This document shows positions 49,014-57,922 of a stretch of DNA of 64,000 nucleotides, one piece after another; position 1 is the stretch's first letter, and each line of letters begins with the position of its first letter. A program made the position numbers and the translations under genes. The DNA is from JABJPM01 sp964344655 (GTDB lineage: Archaea > Nanobdellota > Nanobdellia > SCGC-AAA011-G17 > PNOQ01). The notes under the pieces were generated by a model. It made no database searches and was not told where the DNA came from. It saw nothing but the letters and a program-made list of their open reading frames with translations. The stretch lies in contig CAYFOF010000001.1 in NCBI GenBank assembly GCA_964344655.1, positions 1 through 64,000 on the forward strand, read 5' to 3'.

Positions 49014-49318
49014 TTTTTAGAAACAGTTTTTTTCTTTGTTTTCTTTGGAGCTTCTTTTTTTGCAGATCTTTTTACTTTTTTCTTTTCTACAACTTTTATT
49101 CCAGCAGCAGACATTATTTTGTGTACTTCTGAAGTTGATGCTCCTTTTTTGATTTTAAGAACTTCGTTTTTGGGTTCTAAGTGGGAAATATTACATTTTC
49201 TTCTTCTAACATTTCCATCGATTAAAACAGTATTATTATCTACTTTATCAACTACTATTGCAGTATTTCCGGCATCTCTGCCTGCAATTTTTATAACAAT
49301 TCTTCCTACTTCAAACAT
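49010..49318 (-). CDS. rpl14e: 50S ribosomal protein L14e
   Basis: A KOW-fold ribosomal protein. VGRIVIKIAGRDAGNTAIVVD (KOW) is followed by RRRKCNISHLEP, the family signature. The 102 aa include a lysine-rich tail from about residue 78. In most archaea this gene is followed by cmk and cbf5 neighbours; here it is followed by prefoldin alpha. Confidence 0.94.
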   Translation of the reverse strand: MFEVGRIVIKIAGRDAGNTAIVVDKVDNNTVLIDGNVRRRKCNISHLEPKNEVLKIKKGASTSEVHKIMSAAGIKVVEKKKVKRSAKKEAPKKTKKKTVSKK

Positions 49319-49319
49319 T

Positions 49320-49583
49320 TTACATTACCTGTGATTTTATTTTCTTTCTCATACAAGAAGAACATAAGTTTCCGCCATATGGTCTTTGTGGTCTTTTTTT
49401 AGTTAAAGGCAAATTCTTGAATTTTGATTGTATCAAATTAGGAATTCCTTGTAAAGCTTTACCACAGTCTTGACAAACCTTTTTTGATGGTTTTCTTTTC
49501 CTGTATTGTACTTTTGTTCCGCTTCCAGGTGTTTTTACAAACACTCTTCTTAGACTTCTTGATTTATGTTTTCCTGCTGGCAT
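49320..49583 (-). CDS. rpl34e: 50S ribosomal protein L34e
   Basis: An 87 aa zinc-type ribosomal protein. CQDCGKALQGIP and CSSCMRKKI hold the Cys pairs; RPQRPYGGNLCSSCMR is the typical end. One nucleotide lies between it and the L14e and DUF106 genes on either side. Confidence 0.95.
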   Translation of the reverse strand: MPAGKHKSRSLRRVFVKTPGSGTKVQYRKRKPSKKVCQDCGKALQGIPNLIQSKFKNLPLTKKRPQRPYGGNLCSSCMRKKIKSQVM

Positions 49584-49584
49584 T

Positions 49585-50028
49585 TTAATGTACCTTCAAT
49601 ATTTTTCTTAATATTATACTCATCACCATAGAGAGTATAATGTATACCCACAACCATCCATCTATAAACCCTAAGAAATTAAGGTCTCCGATGTCTGCGT
49701 ATGCTGATCTTAACCATCCGAAGACGATTATTAGTGGTAAAAAGGTAATAAGCATGGGTTTAAAAGAGTTTTTCATTTGAATCATAGACTTTTCTATTGA
49801 TTTTTTGTTTAACTCCATCATCTTTTCGGGATCGTCTTTGAATTGCTTCATTTCTTCCCGAATGTCTTTCATCTCTTGCTTGATTTCCTTCATTAATTTT
49901 TGATCGGTAACTAACATGTAAATTATAGTCACAAACAATGTTAGAACGAAAGCCACCACTGTTAATCCAAACAAGGGGGAAATATCTATTGCCCATCCAA
50001 ATATTGCATTAAATAGTGAGTCTAACAT
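49585..50028 (-). CDS. DUF106 membrane protein (YidC/Oxa1/EMC3-related insertase)
   Basis: A 147 aa protein with membrane helices at about 15-40, 93-110 and 120-142, with a long charged coiled coil between the first two. Archaeal DUF106 proteins are Oxa1-superfamily insertases that bind ribosomes. It lies next to SecY, the usual archaeal order. Shortened C-terminus compared with EMC3. Confidence 0.88.
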   Translation of the reverse strand: MLDSLFNAIFGWAIDISPLFGLTVVAFVLTLFVTIIYMLVTDQKLMKEIKQEMKDIREEMKQFKDDPEKMMELNKKSIEKSMIQMKNSFKPMLITFLPLIIVFGWLRSAYADIGDLNFLGFIDGWLWVYIILSMVMSIILRKILKVH

Positions 50029-50065
50029 TTTAGTTTTAAAGATTTGCAGCCCTTTTTAAAGGTTA

Positions 50066-51490
50066 TCATTGCATCATTTTTCTTAATGCTGGATTCATGT
50101 CCATCATGTGTTGCTGCGCTACTTCCTCATATAATTTGTATATAATCATAACTGTAAGTAATATTCCAGTTCCTCTAGATAATGCTCCAGATAGGTCTGC
50201 AATTGCTGCTAGGATACCCACTGTAGCTCCACCCATTATTGTTAATGGTGTTATGTATCTTTTTAGTACTCTTTCAAGTACTCTTGGATCTCTTCTGAAA
50301 CCAGGCATTTGTAATCCTGAATTTAATATTTGTTTAGCTTGTGATTTTGCGTCCATTCCTGCAGTTTGTACCCAGAAGATAGAGAATATAACTGCTCCAC
50401 CAATCATGAATAGCATGTAAACTAAACTTTGTAGTAAAACATCAACTGTGAAGTATTTATTTATTACAGCATCTACTAAATTTGGTGCGTGAGTCCAATA
50501 AACCAATCCTGAAATGGGAGTTTGACCTGAAAATTGTCCTAATAGATTATAAGATATCCAATGTCCAAAGCCAGATTCTCCTACTTTGTTTTGTAAAAGT
50601 CTAGCCCATAATTGGAAGTTTGCTAATAAAGCTGCTACCAAAATAACTGGGATGTTAGATGTGTAAATGAATTTTAATGGCCATCTTATTCCGTGACCTC
50701 TTATTCTTCCAAATGAAAGAGGAATATCAACTTTCATTGCTTGAGCGTAAACCGCCATTATGAATACTAAAATCGTGAATAGTATTGCAAAGAAAGGTAG
50801 TGCTGCCCCGGAAATATCGGCATTAATTAAGGATTTAAAGAATACCCAAATTTGTCCAACTGGAGCTAAACCGGATCCAAATGCAAATTGCCCTGTCGTT
50901 GTTAAAGGAGATAAAGCCCTAATGAATATCTGCTGCGAAACTCCCGCCGCAATAAATATTGAGATACCTGAACCGAATCCCCACTTATCTACAACTTCGG
51001 CCATGAACATAATTAGCATTCCACCAAAGAATAACTGTAAGATAAGTAAAAATTGCATTAGTGAATATGTTGCTGGAACTAAATTAGCTGCCGGAGCTAA
51101 ACCCCCCATTAATACATAAATTATTGCTTCAAATACTATGAAGAATATTCCTAAAATCTTTTGTAACCCTTGGAAAAATTGTTTTCCTTCTGGAGTTGAT
51201 TGATCTATTTGTAATATTCCAGAACCGGATAATAACTGTAATACAATAGATGCTGTTACGATCGGTCCGATACCTAAAGACATTATTGAACCAAAACTTG
51301 CACCCAATATAATAGATAATTGTTCAAATTGAGATAACGCATTTTGGCCAAGACCAAATAAAGGTATCATAGAAAGTATGAAAAATGAAATTAAAATTAT
51401 TCCTGTCCACTTAAGTTTTTCTTTGAAAGATAGTTTTTGTTTTGTTGGCCCTGCAACTTCTGGCAGCATTGCCATAATTTTTCTCAACAT
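50066..51490 (-). CDS. secY: Preprotein translocase subunit SecY
   Basis: The channel subunit of the Sec translocon. 474 aa with ten membrane helices; the N-terminal cytoplasmic helix (KQKLSFKEKLKWTGI) leads in, and the plug region follows helix 1. The loops with KVDIPLSFGRIRGHGIRWP and PGFRRDPRVLERVLKRYI are the ribosome-binding loops. It overlaps L15 by 7 nt. SecE is at 34226. No adenylate kinase gene follows, in contrast to many archaea. Confidence 0.96.
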   Translation of the reverse strand: MLRKIMAMLPEVAGPTKQKLSFKEKLKWTGIILISFFILSMIPLFGLGQNALSQFEQLSIILGASFGSIMSLGIGPIVTASIVLQLLSGSGILQIDQSTPEGKQFFQGLQKILGIFFIVFEAIIYVLMGGLAPAANLVPATYSLMQFLLILQLFFGGMLIMFMAEVVDKWGFGSGISIFIAAGVSQQIFIRALSPLTTTGQFAFGSGLAPVGQIWVFFKSLINADISGAALPFFAILFTILVFIMAVYAQAMKVDIPLSFGRIRGHGIRWPLKFIYTSNIPVILVAALLANFQLWARLLQNKVGESGFGHWISYNLLGQFSGQTPISGLVYWTHAPNLVDAVINKYFTVDVLLQSLVYMLFMIGGAVIFSIFWVQTAGMDAKSQAKQILNSGLQMPGFRRDPRVLERVLKRYITPLTIMGGATVGILAAIADLSGALSRGTGILLTVMIIYKLYEEVAQQHMMDMNPALRKMMQ

Positions 51491-51900
51491 GTTGCTGCTT
51501 CTCCACCAACTTTTTCAATCTTTTCTTTAGCTAAATTTGAGTAAGATTTTGCAATTATTTTAATTTTTTGGGTTAGGTTTCCTTTTCCTAAAACTTTATC
51601 ATATTTGCATGCATCAAATTCTTTAGCGTTTGTTTTTAGAACTATATCATTTATTTGAGAAAGATTGATTATTTTTGGTGTTTTTGTTTTTGATTGAGGT
51701 CTTGAGAATCCAAAACTCCCATAATATCTTTTATCTCCAGATTTAATTATAGTGGGTTTTTTTTGATCTGCTCTTTTTCCAGTTCCTGCCATTCCTCTTC
51801 CACCACGATTACCCGCACCACGGTTCTTTTTCATAGAACCATATCCATGTGTGGTCTTTGCCTTCATTCGTGTGTTCTTTTTTCTTTTATTTACTGGCAT
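51484..51900 (-). CDS. rpl15: 50S ribosomal protein L15
   Basis: 138 aa. The basic Gly/Arg-rich N-terminus (HGYGSMKKNRGAGNRGGRG) is the rRNA-threading part of archaeal L15. It starts 1 nt after L30 ends and overlaps SecY. Confidence 0.96.
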   Translation of the reverse strand: MPVNKRKKNTRMKAKTTHGYGSMKKNRGAGNRGGRGMAGTGKRADQKKPTIIKSGDKRYYGSFGFSRPQSKTKTPKIINLSQINDIVLKTNAKEFDACKYDKVLGKGNLTQKIKIIAKSYSNLAKEKIEKVGGEAATC

Positions 51901-51901
51901 T

Positions 51902-52372
51902 TTAGATCATCCTTTGTATTAATTCGTTTATTTTGTCCTTTCTGTAACCTAGTGCACCACCAACTGAAAAGTGTTTCTTTGTTCCTTTTCTTTCGAACCC
52001 TTTTCTTGGAGGCATTAATTTGAAGAAAGGTTTTAGACCTTCTACTTCTCTTATTTGTTTAGTATCTGCAAACAATTCATCTGCAAATTTGTTTAAATCT
52101 AATTTTATTTTTTCTTGTAAATATTCTGTAGTTACAGGTTTATTTCCTGCAATTCTTCCTCTATTTTCTAGAAGTTTTAATGTTGTTTCTTTATCAATTT
52201 CTCCCCAAGTAACATTATCTTTTATTACTTTTAACATTCCTTCAATTTGGGGAGTGTTTGAAACTAATACACAATTGTATTTTTTATGAAGATTTAATAG
52301 CTTGAAAGTTGTTTTTACCTTTCTACTTAATCCTTGTTCTCCAGCAATCCTGATTATAGCTATTTTAGTCAT
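51902..52372 (-). CDS. rpl30: 50S ribosomal protein L30
   Basis: The archaeal/eukaryal L7 type, 156 aa. It starts with IAIIRIAGEQGLSRKVKTTFKLL and contains GVINKETT-like and PPRKGFERKGTKKHFSVGGAL segments, which identify it. It overlaps the end of S5 by 4 nt. Confidence 0.96.
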   Translation of the reverse strand: MTKIAIIRIAGEQGLSRKVKTTFKLLNLHKKYNCVLVSNTPQIEGMLKVIKDNVTWGEIDKETTLKLLENRGRIAGNKPVTTEYLQEKIKLDLNKFADELFADTKQIREVEGLKPFFKLMPPRKGFERKGTKKHFSVGGALGYRKDKINELIQRMI

Positions 52373-53085
52373 TTTGTTTTAACCTTTGAAAGTTGTTTTA
52401 GTGCAGCCATACATGCTTTTACTAAATTTAATTGTGTGTTTGTCTTTCCGTAAGTTTTTGAATATACATCTTTTATTCCAGCTAGGGATAATATCTTTCT
52501 TAATTCTTTGTGGATACAAAGATTTGTTCCTTTTGGAGCAGGAAGTAATTCTACAATTACACTACTGCATTTTCCTGAAACTTTGAATGGAATAGAGTGA
52601 ATTTCACCACAAGCACAGTCCCAAGAACCGCAACCATACTTAACTTTTATCAAGTTTAGTTTAGCTTGTCTTATTGCTTTTTCTCTTGCAGGCACAGTTT
52701 CTTTTGCTTTTCCATAACCAATTCCAACATATCCTTTTCTGTTTCCTACAACAGCAACTGTTGCGAATTTTGGTTTATTTCCTTCTTTTGTTTTCTTTTG
52801 AGTTTGTTTCCAGATGCTTCTTTTTCCACCACCAAATTTACCTTTGGATTGACCAATTGTGATTAACTCATATTCTAGATCTGGGATTAAAGCATCTACA
52901 ATTTCTGATTCTAATATTTTTCCACCTTTTTCTAAAATAACATCTATATCTTTTATTTCTCCGGATTTTACTTGTTTTCCAAATTCGGTTTTTGGAATCC
53001 AATTTGATAAAGCTGCTTCAGTTTTTGTCTTTTGAATTTCAGCTTTCTTCTCTTCCGACATTCCTGTGTTTTTTGTTGGTGCCAT
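52369..53085 (-). CDS. rps5: 30S ribosomal protein S5
   Basis: 238 aa, the archaeal long form. The double-stranded RNA-binding fold contains VVGNRKGYVGIGYGKAKETVPA, and the second domain contains APKGTNLCIHKELRKILSLAGIKDVYSKT. It starts right before L18's stop with almost no gap. S5 lies in the helicase and accuracy centre of the small subunit. Confidence 0.96.
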   Translation of the reverse strand: MAPTKNTGMSEEKKAEIQKTKTEAALSNWIPKTEFGKQVKSGEIKDIDVILEKGGKILESEIVDALIPDLEYELITIGQSKGKFGGGKRSIWKQTQKKTKEGNKPKFATVAVVGNRKGYVGIGYGKAKETVPAREKAIRQAKLNLIKVKYGCGSWDCACGEIHSIPFKVSGKCSSVIVELLPAPKGTNLCIHKELRKILSLAGIKDVYSKTYGKTNTQLNLVKACMAALKQLSKVKTK

Positions 53086-53664
53086 TTATTCTCCGTTTAT
53101 TTTTGCTTTTACTTTTGCAAATTGTTCAGCCATTAATTCAGGCTTTTGATTGTTTTTTAAATATTTTGAAAATTGTTTTTTATATTTTTCTTCATCTGCT
53201 GCTAATGTTTTTGCAAATTCTGCGATTTTTTGTCCGGAAAGCGTTTCTTCTGAAGGGAATATTGCTTCATCGTGTTTAACTTCTATTCCTGAATCAACTA
53301 TTCCTTTTATTGCTGCAGGAAGTCTTGTTCCTTTTGTTATTGAGTTTAATCCTAGATCAATTATTCCTTCTTTTATTTTGTCTTTTATTTTATTTCCAAA
53401 TAAAAGTCCAGTTAAGTATGAAGCAGGGATGTTTCCTGTTGAGTAAGACCAACCATATTTTTTCAAATCTGTTGATTTAACAGTTGTGATTATTTTATCT
53501 CCATCTGCATGATATTCTACAGCTTGAATTGTTAGATTATTTGTTGAAGATCTAATTACAAATCTTGTTTTTTCAGATTTAAGATGGCTTAATCTTTTAC
53601 TATAATCTGTTTTACCTTCTCTCTTCCTTCTGAAACTTACTGTATATGTTTTACTTTTTGACAT
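53086..53664 (-). CDS. rpl18: 50S ribosomal protein L18
   Basis: 192 aa. KREGKTDYSKRLSHLKSEKTR is the 5S rRNA-binding start, followed by the YHADGDKIITTVKSTDLKKYG core. It overlaps L19e by 14 nt. Binds 5S rRNA with L5. Confidence 0.96.
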   Translation of the reverse strand: MSKSKTYTVSFRRKREGKTDYSKRLSHLKSEKTRFVIRSSTNNLTIQAVEYHADGDKIITTVKSTDLKKYGWSYSTGNIPASYLTGLLFGNKIKDKIKEGIIDLGLNSITKGTRLPAAIKGIVDSGIEVKHDEAIFPSEETLSGQKIAEFAKTLAADEEKYKKQFSKYLKNNQKPELMAEQFAKVKAKINGE

Positions 53665-54109
53665 CTTCGAATAACCTGTTTTCTGTTAAGTATATTTTTA
53701 TGTGGTTTTTACTTCTGAAAAATCCGCCTTTTACTTTACTATAAATTGTTCTATAAACTTTTGTAGAGATTAGTTTTTTATCTCTTAGCTCTTTTATGAA
53801 ATCTCTTTGTTTTCTTACGTGATTCATCCAGTTTTCTTTTTTAGAAAGTCTGGCAGTTTTTACTCCTTTTCTTGAACCAGAACCAGTTCTTCTTCCTTTT
53901 CTTTTTTGAACTAATGTTTTTCTAGCTCTTGATCGTGATACTCCCCTCTTTGGGTCTGCAGATATCGCATTATCGATTATTAATGCCTTTATATCTGTCC
54001 TAGTGATTGCTTCTTTTATATCAGATAATCTGTCTGTGCTGAATTTGATTTTCTTTGAGCCTTTCTTAAGCACATCTGCTGCAATCCTTTTTTGATTTTT
54101 TAGTTTCAT
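53651..54109 (-). CDS. rpl19e: 50S ribosomal protein L19e
   Basis: 152 aa basic protein. QKRIAADVLKKGSKKIKF and the RGVSRSRARKTLVQKRKGRRTGSGSRKG segments are typical. It overlaps L32e by 4 nt. L19e is an archaeal/eukaryal large-subunit protein near the exit tunnel. Confidence 0.96.
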   Translation of the reverse strand: MKLKNQKRIAADVLKKGSKKIKFSTDRLSDIKEAITRTDIKALIIDNAISADPKRGVSRSRARKTLVQKRKGRRTGSGSRKGVKTARLSKKENWMNHVRKQRDFIKELRDKKLISTKVYRTIYSKVKGGFFRSKNHIKIYLTENRLFEDVKK

Positions 54110-54750
54110 TGTTTACTTCCAGGAACACTGCTATGTTGGTGTCCTTCTTTTTGAGAGGTTGTGTTTTTTTGTTTTGTTTCTTTTACTGGTTTTTCCTCTT
54201 TAGGTTTTGATTTTAATACATCTTCTTTTACTTCATCTTGTTTTTCTTTGCTTTCTTCTTCTTTCTTTTTCTCTTCTGCTTTTTTCAAAGATGAAGCTTT
54301 AGATTTCTTTTTATCTTCTAATTTCTTTGTTTTTTGTTTTTTGTTTAATTCTAATTTTGACTTAACGTCAGCTATAAATTTATCAATATCTTTAACATTA
54401 ACAACTTGTAATTTTTTTGCTTTACATTCTTCTAATATTTTTACTTTGTTTTTTGTACCAACAGTAGATGAAATTTCTACAATTTGGTTTTCTTTTACAT
54501 TATTTAGATCATTTAAGTTTGAAACATTTACTAATTCTAGTCCTGAAGTATGAAGACCTCTAACTTCAACAGGAGATCTGAAACCTTGTGATGGATTTTT
54601 TTGATGTCCAGCAAATTTTAATCTTCTTTTATTATGAAGACCTCTTGGTTTTCTCCAATTGTTTTTGTATTTCTTTCTATTAGAATCTGTTCTAAGGAAA
54701 GTTGGCTTTTTAGCCTTCAATTTTTTTCTAATTTCTAGTAAAGCTTTCAT
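54106..54750 (-). CDS. rpl32e: 50S ribosomal protein L32e, with charged C-terminal extension
   Basis: Residues 1-135 match L32e (FLRTDSNRKKYKNNWRKPRG and PVEVRGLHTSGL). From about residue 135 to 214 there is a Lys/Glu/Ser/Gln-rich extension, which is unusually long and low in complexity. It overlaps L6 by 4 nt and L19e by 4 nt. The extension probably forms a disordered surface tail. Confidence 0.95.
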   Translation of the reverse strand: MKALLEIRKKLKAKKPTFLRTDSNRKKYKNNWRKPRGLHNKRRLKFAGHQKNPSQGFRSPVEVRGLHTSGLELVNVSNLNDLNNVKENQIVEISSTVGTKNKVKILEECKAKKLQVVNVKDIDKFIADVKSKLELNKKQKTKKLEDKKKSKASSLKKAEEKKKEEESKEKQDEVKEDVLKSKPKEEKPVKETKQKNTTSQKEGHQHSSVPGSKQ

Positions 54751-55292
54751 ATTTTTTTACCTGCTTTTGATGTTATGAATATTCCATCTTGAAATCTTCT
54801 TCTATCTCTGTTTGTTATTCTTGTTAATGCTTCTATAGATGCTGCAACTTGTCCTGCTTTTTCTTTATCTACGGATTTAACTTTGATATCATTTCCTTTG
54901 ATTTCAATATCTACGCCTTCTGGCATTTTTCTTTTTCTAGGAACTGATTCTCCTAGGAAATTTTTTACAACAACTTCGCCATTATCTAATGAAACTGTCA
55001 TAGGGAAGTGACCTGAACATATTTTTAATTCATATTCATATTCCTCTGTAACTCCTTTCATCATGTTTACTAAATGCGCTTCAGTTGTTTTCATGATCAT
55101 TTTTTCTTTTTTTGCTGCGTTTTTTACGGAGAATGTAACTCCATCTTCTTTTATTTCAACTTTTATTCCTGGTGTAAATATCTTTCTAGACAATTCTCCT
55201 TTAGGGCCTTTTACTTTGATTGTATTTTTATCTAAAGTAACTTCCACTCCTTCGGGAATACTAATTTTATCTGTGATATCTACTTTTGCCAT
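54747..55292 (-). CDS. rpl6: 50S ribosomal protein L6
   Basis: 181 aa. Two similar L6 domains (IKVKGPKGELSRKIF and VVVKNFLGESVPRKRKMP) as in all L6 proteins. It lies near the sarcin-ricin loop. One nucleotide separates it from S8. Confidence 0.96.
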   Translation of the reverse strand: MAKVDITDKISIPEGVEVTLDKNTIKVKGPKGELSRKIFTPGIKVEIKEDGVTFSVKNAAKKEKMIMKTTEAHLVNMMKGVTEEYEYELKICSGHFPMTVSLDNGEVVVKNFLGESVPRKRKMPEGVDIEIKGNDIKVKSVDKEKAGQVAASIEALTRITNRDRRRFQDGIFITSKAGKKI

Positions 55293-55293
55293 T

Positions 55294-55686
55294 TTAATAA
55301 CAGTAAGCGATTAATTTTCCTCCAAGTTTTTGTTCTATTGCTTTGTCTTGTGTCATTAATCCTTTTGTTGTTGAAACAATCATTATTCCGAAATCTTTAG
55401 CAGGAAGATATCTTCTTTCATATTTTTCATATCCTTCCATATTTACTGGGAATCTTGGTTTTATTGCTCCGCAATTATTTATTGCTCCTTTTAGTTCGAC
55501 AATAATTGTGTTGCCTTTTGGACTTTCTTTGAATTCAATTTTACTAACATAGCCATGAGATTTCATAATTTCTAAAACTTCTTTTATCATTTTAGACGCA
55601 TCTCTAACTATGCATGTGCTTTTTCCTACCTTTTCACAATTTAACATGTGAGATAAGGCATTTGCTAGTGTATCGTTCATTGACAT
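55294..55686 (-). CDS. rps8: 30S ribosomal protein S8
   Basis: 130 aa. DTLANALSHMLNCEKVGKS and the C-terminal FGIMIVSTTKGLMTQDKA fit the S8 rRNA-binding fold (the STTKG loop). Nine nucleotides from S14. Confidence 0.96.
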   Translation of the reverse strand: MSMNDTLANALSHMLNCEKVGKSTCIVRDASKMIKEVLEIMKSHGYVSKIEFKESPKGNTIIVELKGAINNCGAIKPRFPVNMEGYEKYERRYLPAKDFGIMIVSTTKGLMTQDKAIEQKLGGKLIAYCY

Positions 55687-55695
55687 TTTTTATCC

Positions 55696-55926
55696 TCAAC
55701 TGTATTTTTGAAAGCCTAGTTTCTTTGCTGTTTCTCTGAAACATTGTCTGCATAATCCTAGACCGTATTTTTGAATATGAGCTCCATTTCTTCCGCATCT
55801 TTTACATTTTTTTAAAGCAATTCCACATGATCTTTCTTTAGGCTTGTTGTGTTTTATGTATTTCTTCAACTTTACAGGTTTAGCCTTAAGTTGTGTATAT
55901 GCTTTTTTATGATCAGATGTTGTCAT
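55696..55926 (-). CDS. rps14: 30S ribosomal protein S14 (zinc type)
   Basis: 76 aa. C-x2-C pairs in CKRCGRNGAHIQKYGLGLC and CRQCF are the zinc site. ATG 55926 follows the L5 stop by 1 nt, with a GGAGATGA-like site upstream; an alternative in-frame ATG at 55938 overlaps L5. The long basic N-terminus (about 30 aa) is an extension of the normal archaeal S14. Confidence 0.94.
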   Translation of the reverse strand: MTTSDHKKAYTQLKAKPVKLKKYIKHNKPKERSCGIALKKCKRCGRNGAHIQKYGLGLCRQCFRETAKKLGFQKYS

Positions 55927-55927
55927 T

Positions 55928-56434
55928 TTATTCTTCATCTCCTATTTTAACATTAAATTTTGTTTTCATGAATTCTTGTGCTTCTTCTGTTGTAATTCTG
56001 TGTTTTGTTGGTATTTTTTTAGTGTTAAATTTTCTTTTTTTGATTCTGAAACCTGCTCTTTCTAATGTAACAGCAACTTCTAATCCAACAATTCCAATTT
56101 CTACTATATATTCCATTCCTGGAATGTCAATATATTCTGGAATTCCGAATGCAAAGTTTCCTTCTTTATCGAATGATTTTGGTTTTAGAGTATTATCAAC
56201 AGCAGTAAGTAATTTTTTTAGTAATTCTTCTGCTTCTTTTCCTCTTATTGTAACTTTAGTTCCAATTGCTAGGCCAGGTCTTACTTGCCAAGTTGGAATT
56301 CTTTTATTTGAAACTCTTTGAACAGGTTTTTTTCCAGTTATTTTATTTAGAAGCATTGTATATTTCTCTAATTTATCTCCTGCTTCTCCTGCTCCCATGT
56401 TAAGGGTAAGCTTCTCTATCTTAATTTCTCTCAT
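55928..56434 (-). CDS. rpl5: 50S ribosomal protein L5
   Basis: 168 aa. KIEKLTLNMGAGEAGDKLEK and NKRIPTWQVRPGLAIGTKVTIRG match archaeal L5, which binds 5S rRNA and the P-site tRNA. ATG 56434 comes 1 nt after the S4e stop, like most junctions here; an ATG three codons upstream is possible. Confidence 0.95.
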   Translation of the reverse strand: MREIKIEKLTLNMGAGEAGDKLEKYTMLLNKITGKKPVQRVSNKRIPTWQVRPGLAIGTKVTIRGKEAEELLKKLLTAVDNTLKPKSFDKEGNFAFGIPEYIDIPGMEYIVEIGIVGLEVAVTLERAGFRIKKRKFNTKKIPTKHRITTEEAQEFMKTKFNVKIGDEE

Positions 56435-56435
56435 C

Positions 56436-57134
56436 TTATTCATTTTGTAAAGTTACCAAAGGTTTAGTTTTACCGACTACAAAAACATAATTTCTTAATG
56501 TTTCGAAGTCTTCTTTTCCTTGAGTGAATATGATTTTTGCTGGTTGTAATCCTTTCTTTTGGATTATTTCTTTTACAAGTCCAGTTTTTCCAACTTGTTT
56601 TCCTGCTAAAATGTAACACATAACGCCTTTCTCTAATTTTATGTGGTCTTTTACTTTATTATCTGAGAAAATAACTGTGTCTCCAGTGCTGTATTTTTCT
56701 TCTGAAAGTAAGTTTGAACCTTCTGAGAAATTTATTTGTGTTTTTTTACCTTTTAATGAAGTTTTATTTTCAACTCTTTTTAGTAATAATTTTGCTTCAT
56801 CGTTTTTTATTTTGATAGGAATTAATTTTCCTTTAGTATTGATTATTATTCTGTAATTGTCTTTACCTATTGTGATTACATCTAGTATTCCAACAGGGAA
56901 TTTTTGTTTTTTGATAACTTTTCCATTAACGGAAACTTTTCCTTCATTAATTACGTATTTAGTTTCTTTTGTTGTTTTTACGTAGTTTAATATTTCTTTC
57001 AAGATTAAGCCAGCTGGCATAGATGTTTCAAATGAATGTGAACCAGGGTTAGATCTAAGTACCCATACGTTGGTTTTTCTATTAATTGGCCATGATTTTG
57101 GCGCTGCTAGTCTTTTTATGTGTGCTTTTGCCAT
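56436..57134 (-). CDS. rps4e: 30S ribosomal protein S4e
   Basis: 232 aa. The N-terminal HIKRLAAPKSWPINRKTNVW is typical; an S4 RNA-binding domain (about 45-105) and a KOW domain (about 165-200, YILAGKQVGKTGLVKEI) follow. Archaeal/eukaryal specific. One nucleotide from L24. Confidence 0.96.
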   Translation of the reverse strand: MAKAHIKRLAAPKSWPINRKTNVWVLRSNPGSHSFETSMPAGLILKEILNYVKTTKETKYVINEGKVSVNGKVIKKQKFPVGILDVITIGKDNYRIIINTKGKLIPIKIKNDEAKLLLKRVENKTSLKGKKTQINFSEGSNLLSEEKYSTGDTVIFSDNKVKDHIKLEKGVMCYILAGKQVGKTGLVKEIIQKKGLQPAKIIFTQGKEDFETLRNYVFVVGKTKPLVTLQNE

Positions 57135-57135
57135 T

Positions 57136-57516
57136 TTATTTTCTCTCTAAACTCGCTTTTCTTTTTTTATCTTCTAATTTTAATTCTGTGATCATTAAAT
57201 TTGACGGAGATATTGGATAACCAACTTTTGATCCATCTTTCTTTATGTTTTCTGCACCTTGAACAAGGATTTTTATATTTCTCATGTCAACTTTTTCAAT
57301 TAATCCAGTTTTACCTTTGAATTGTCCTCTCATGATCTTTACTTTGTCTCCTTTTATCACAGGGAAGTTTCTTTTTCCGTGTTTTTCTCTAAGTTCTTTA
57401 GAGAAGTTTACTGAAATGAACTTCTTTTTTATGTGAAGAGGAGCGTTGTGCCTATACTTTCTTTGCTTTCTAGGTTGTTTGCTCCTTATCCATGATATTG
57501 AAAATATTGATTTCAT
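57136..57516 (-). CDS. rpl24: 50S ribosomal protein L24
   Basis: 126 aa. The N-terminal SKQPRKQRKYRHNAPLH is the archaeal L24 (L26e) segment and VIKGDKVKIMRGQFKGKTG is the KOW motif. It starts 2 nt after L14. L24 initiates large-subunit assembly. Confidence 0.96.
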   Translation of the reverse strand: MKSIFSISWIRSKQPRKQRKYRHNAPLHIKKKFISVNFSKELREKHGKRNFPVIKGDKVKIMRGQFKGKTGLIEKVDMRNIKILVQGAENIKKDGSKVGYPISPSNLMITELKLEDKKRKASLERK

Positions 57517-57518
57517 TT

Positions 57519-57920
57519 TTATACTATAATTTTAGCCACTTTTCCTACGGCTGTCCATCTTTCTGCGGCTTCTTTTGCAATTGGTCCTTTGAAGATTGTT
57601 CCTTTTGGATTTCCTTTTTCATCTTTACAAATAACAACTGCATTATCTTCGAATTTTATTCTTGTGCCGTCTGGTCTTTTGTATTCTTTTCTTTGTCTTA
57701 CTAAAATAGCAGGAACTAATTGTTTTCTCATCTCTTGATTACCTTGAACAATAGATACTTTAAGCAAATCACCAACTCCAGCAGTAGGGAATCTTCCTTT
57801 TCTTGTTTTAGATCCTTTTACAGAAACTAAGAATGCTTTTTTAGCTCCCGAATTATCACAAACATCTATTCTAGATCCTCTTACAAGAGTTTTTGTAACA
57901 TTTGCACTTATTGCTTTCAT
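57519..57920 (-). CDS. rpl14: 50S ribosomal protein L14
   Basis: 133 aa. RGSRIDVCDNSGAKKAFLVSV and RRKEYKRPDGTRIKFEDNA with KGTIFKGPIAKE at the C-terminus identify it. It lies at the subunit interface. Separated by 2 nt from S17. Confidence 0.97.
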   Translation of the reverse strand: MKAISANVTKTLVRGSRIDVCDNSGAKKAFLVSVKGSKTRKGRFPTAGVGDLLKVSIVQGNQEMRKQLVPAILVRQRKEYKRPDGTRIKFEDNAVVICKDEKGNPKGTIFKGPIAKEAAERWTAVGKVAKIIV

Positions 57921-57922
57921 TT

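Noticed and set aside
53992..55314. Long plus-strand ORFs antisense to the ribosomal operon
   Set aside because: They are shadows of the AT-rich minus-strand genes, with Phe/Ser/Leu-rich translations and no start signals.
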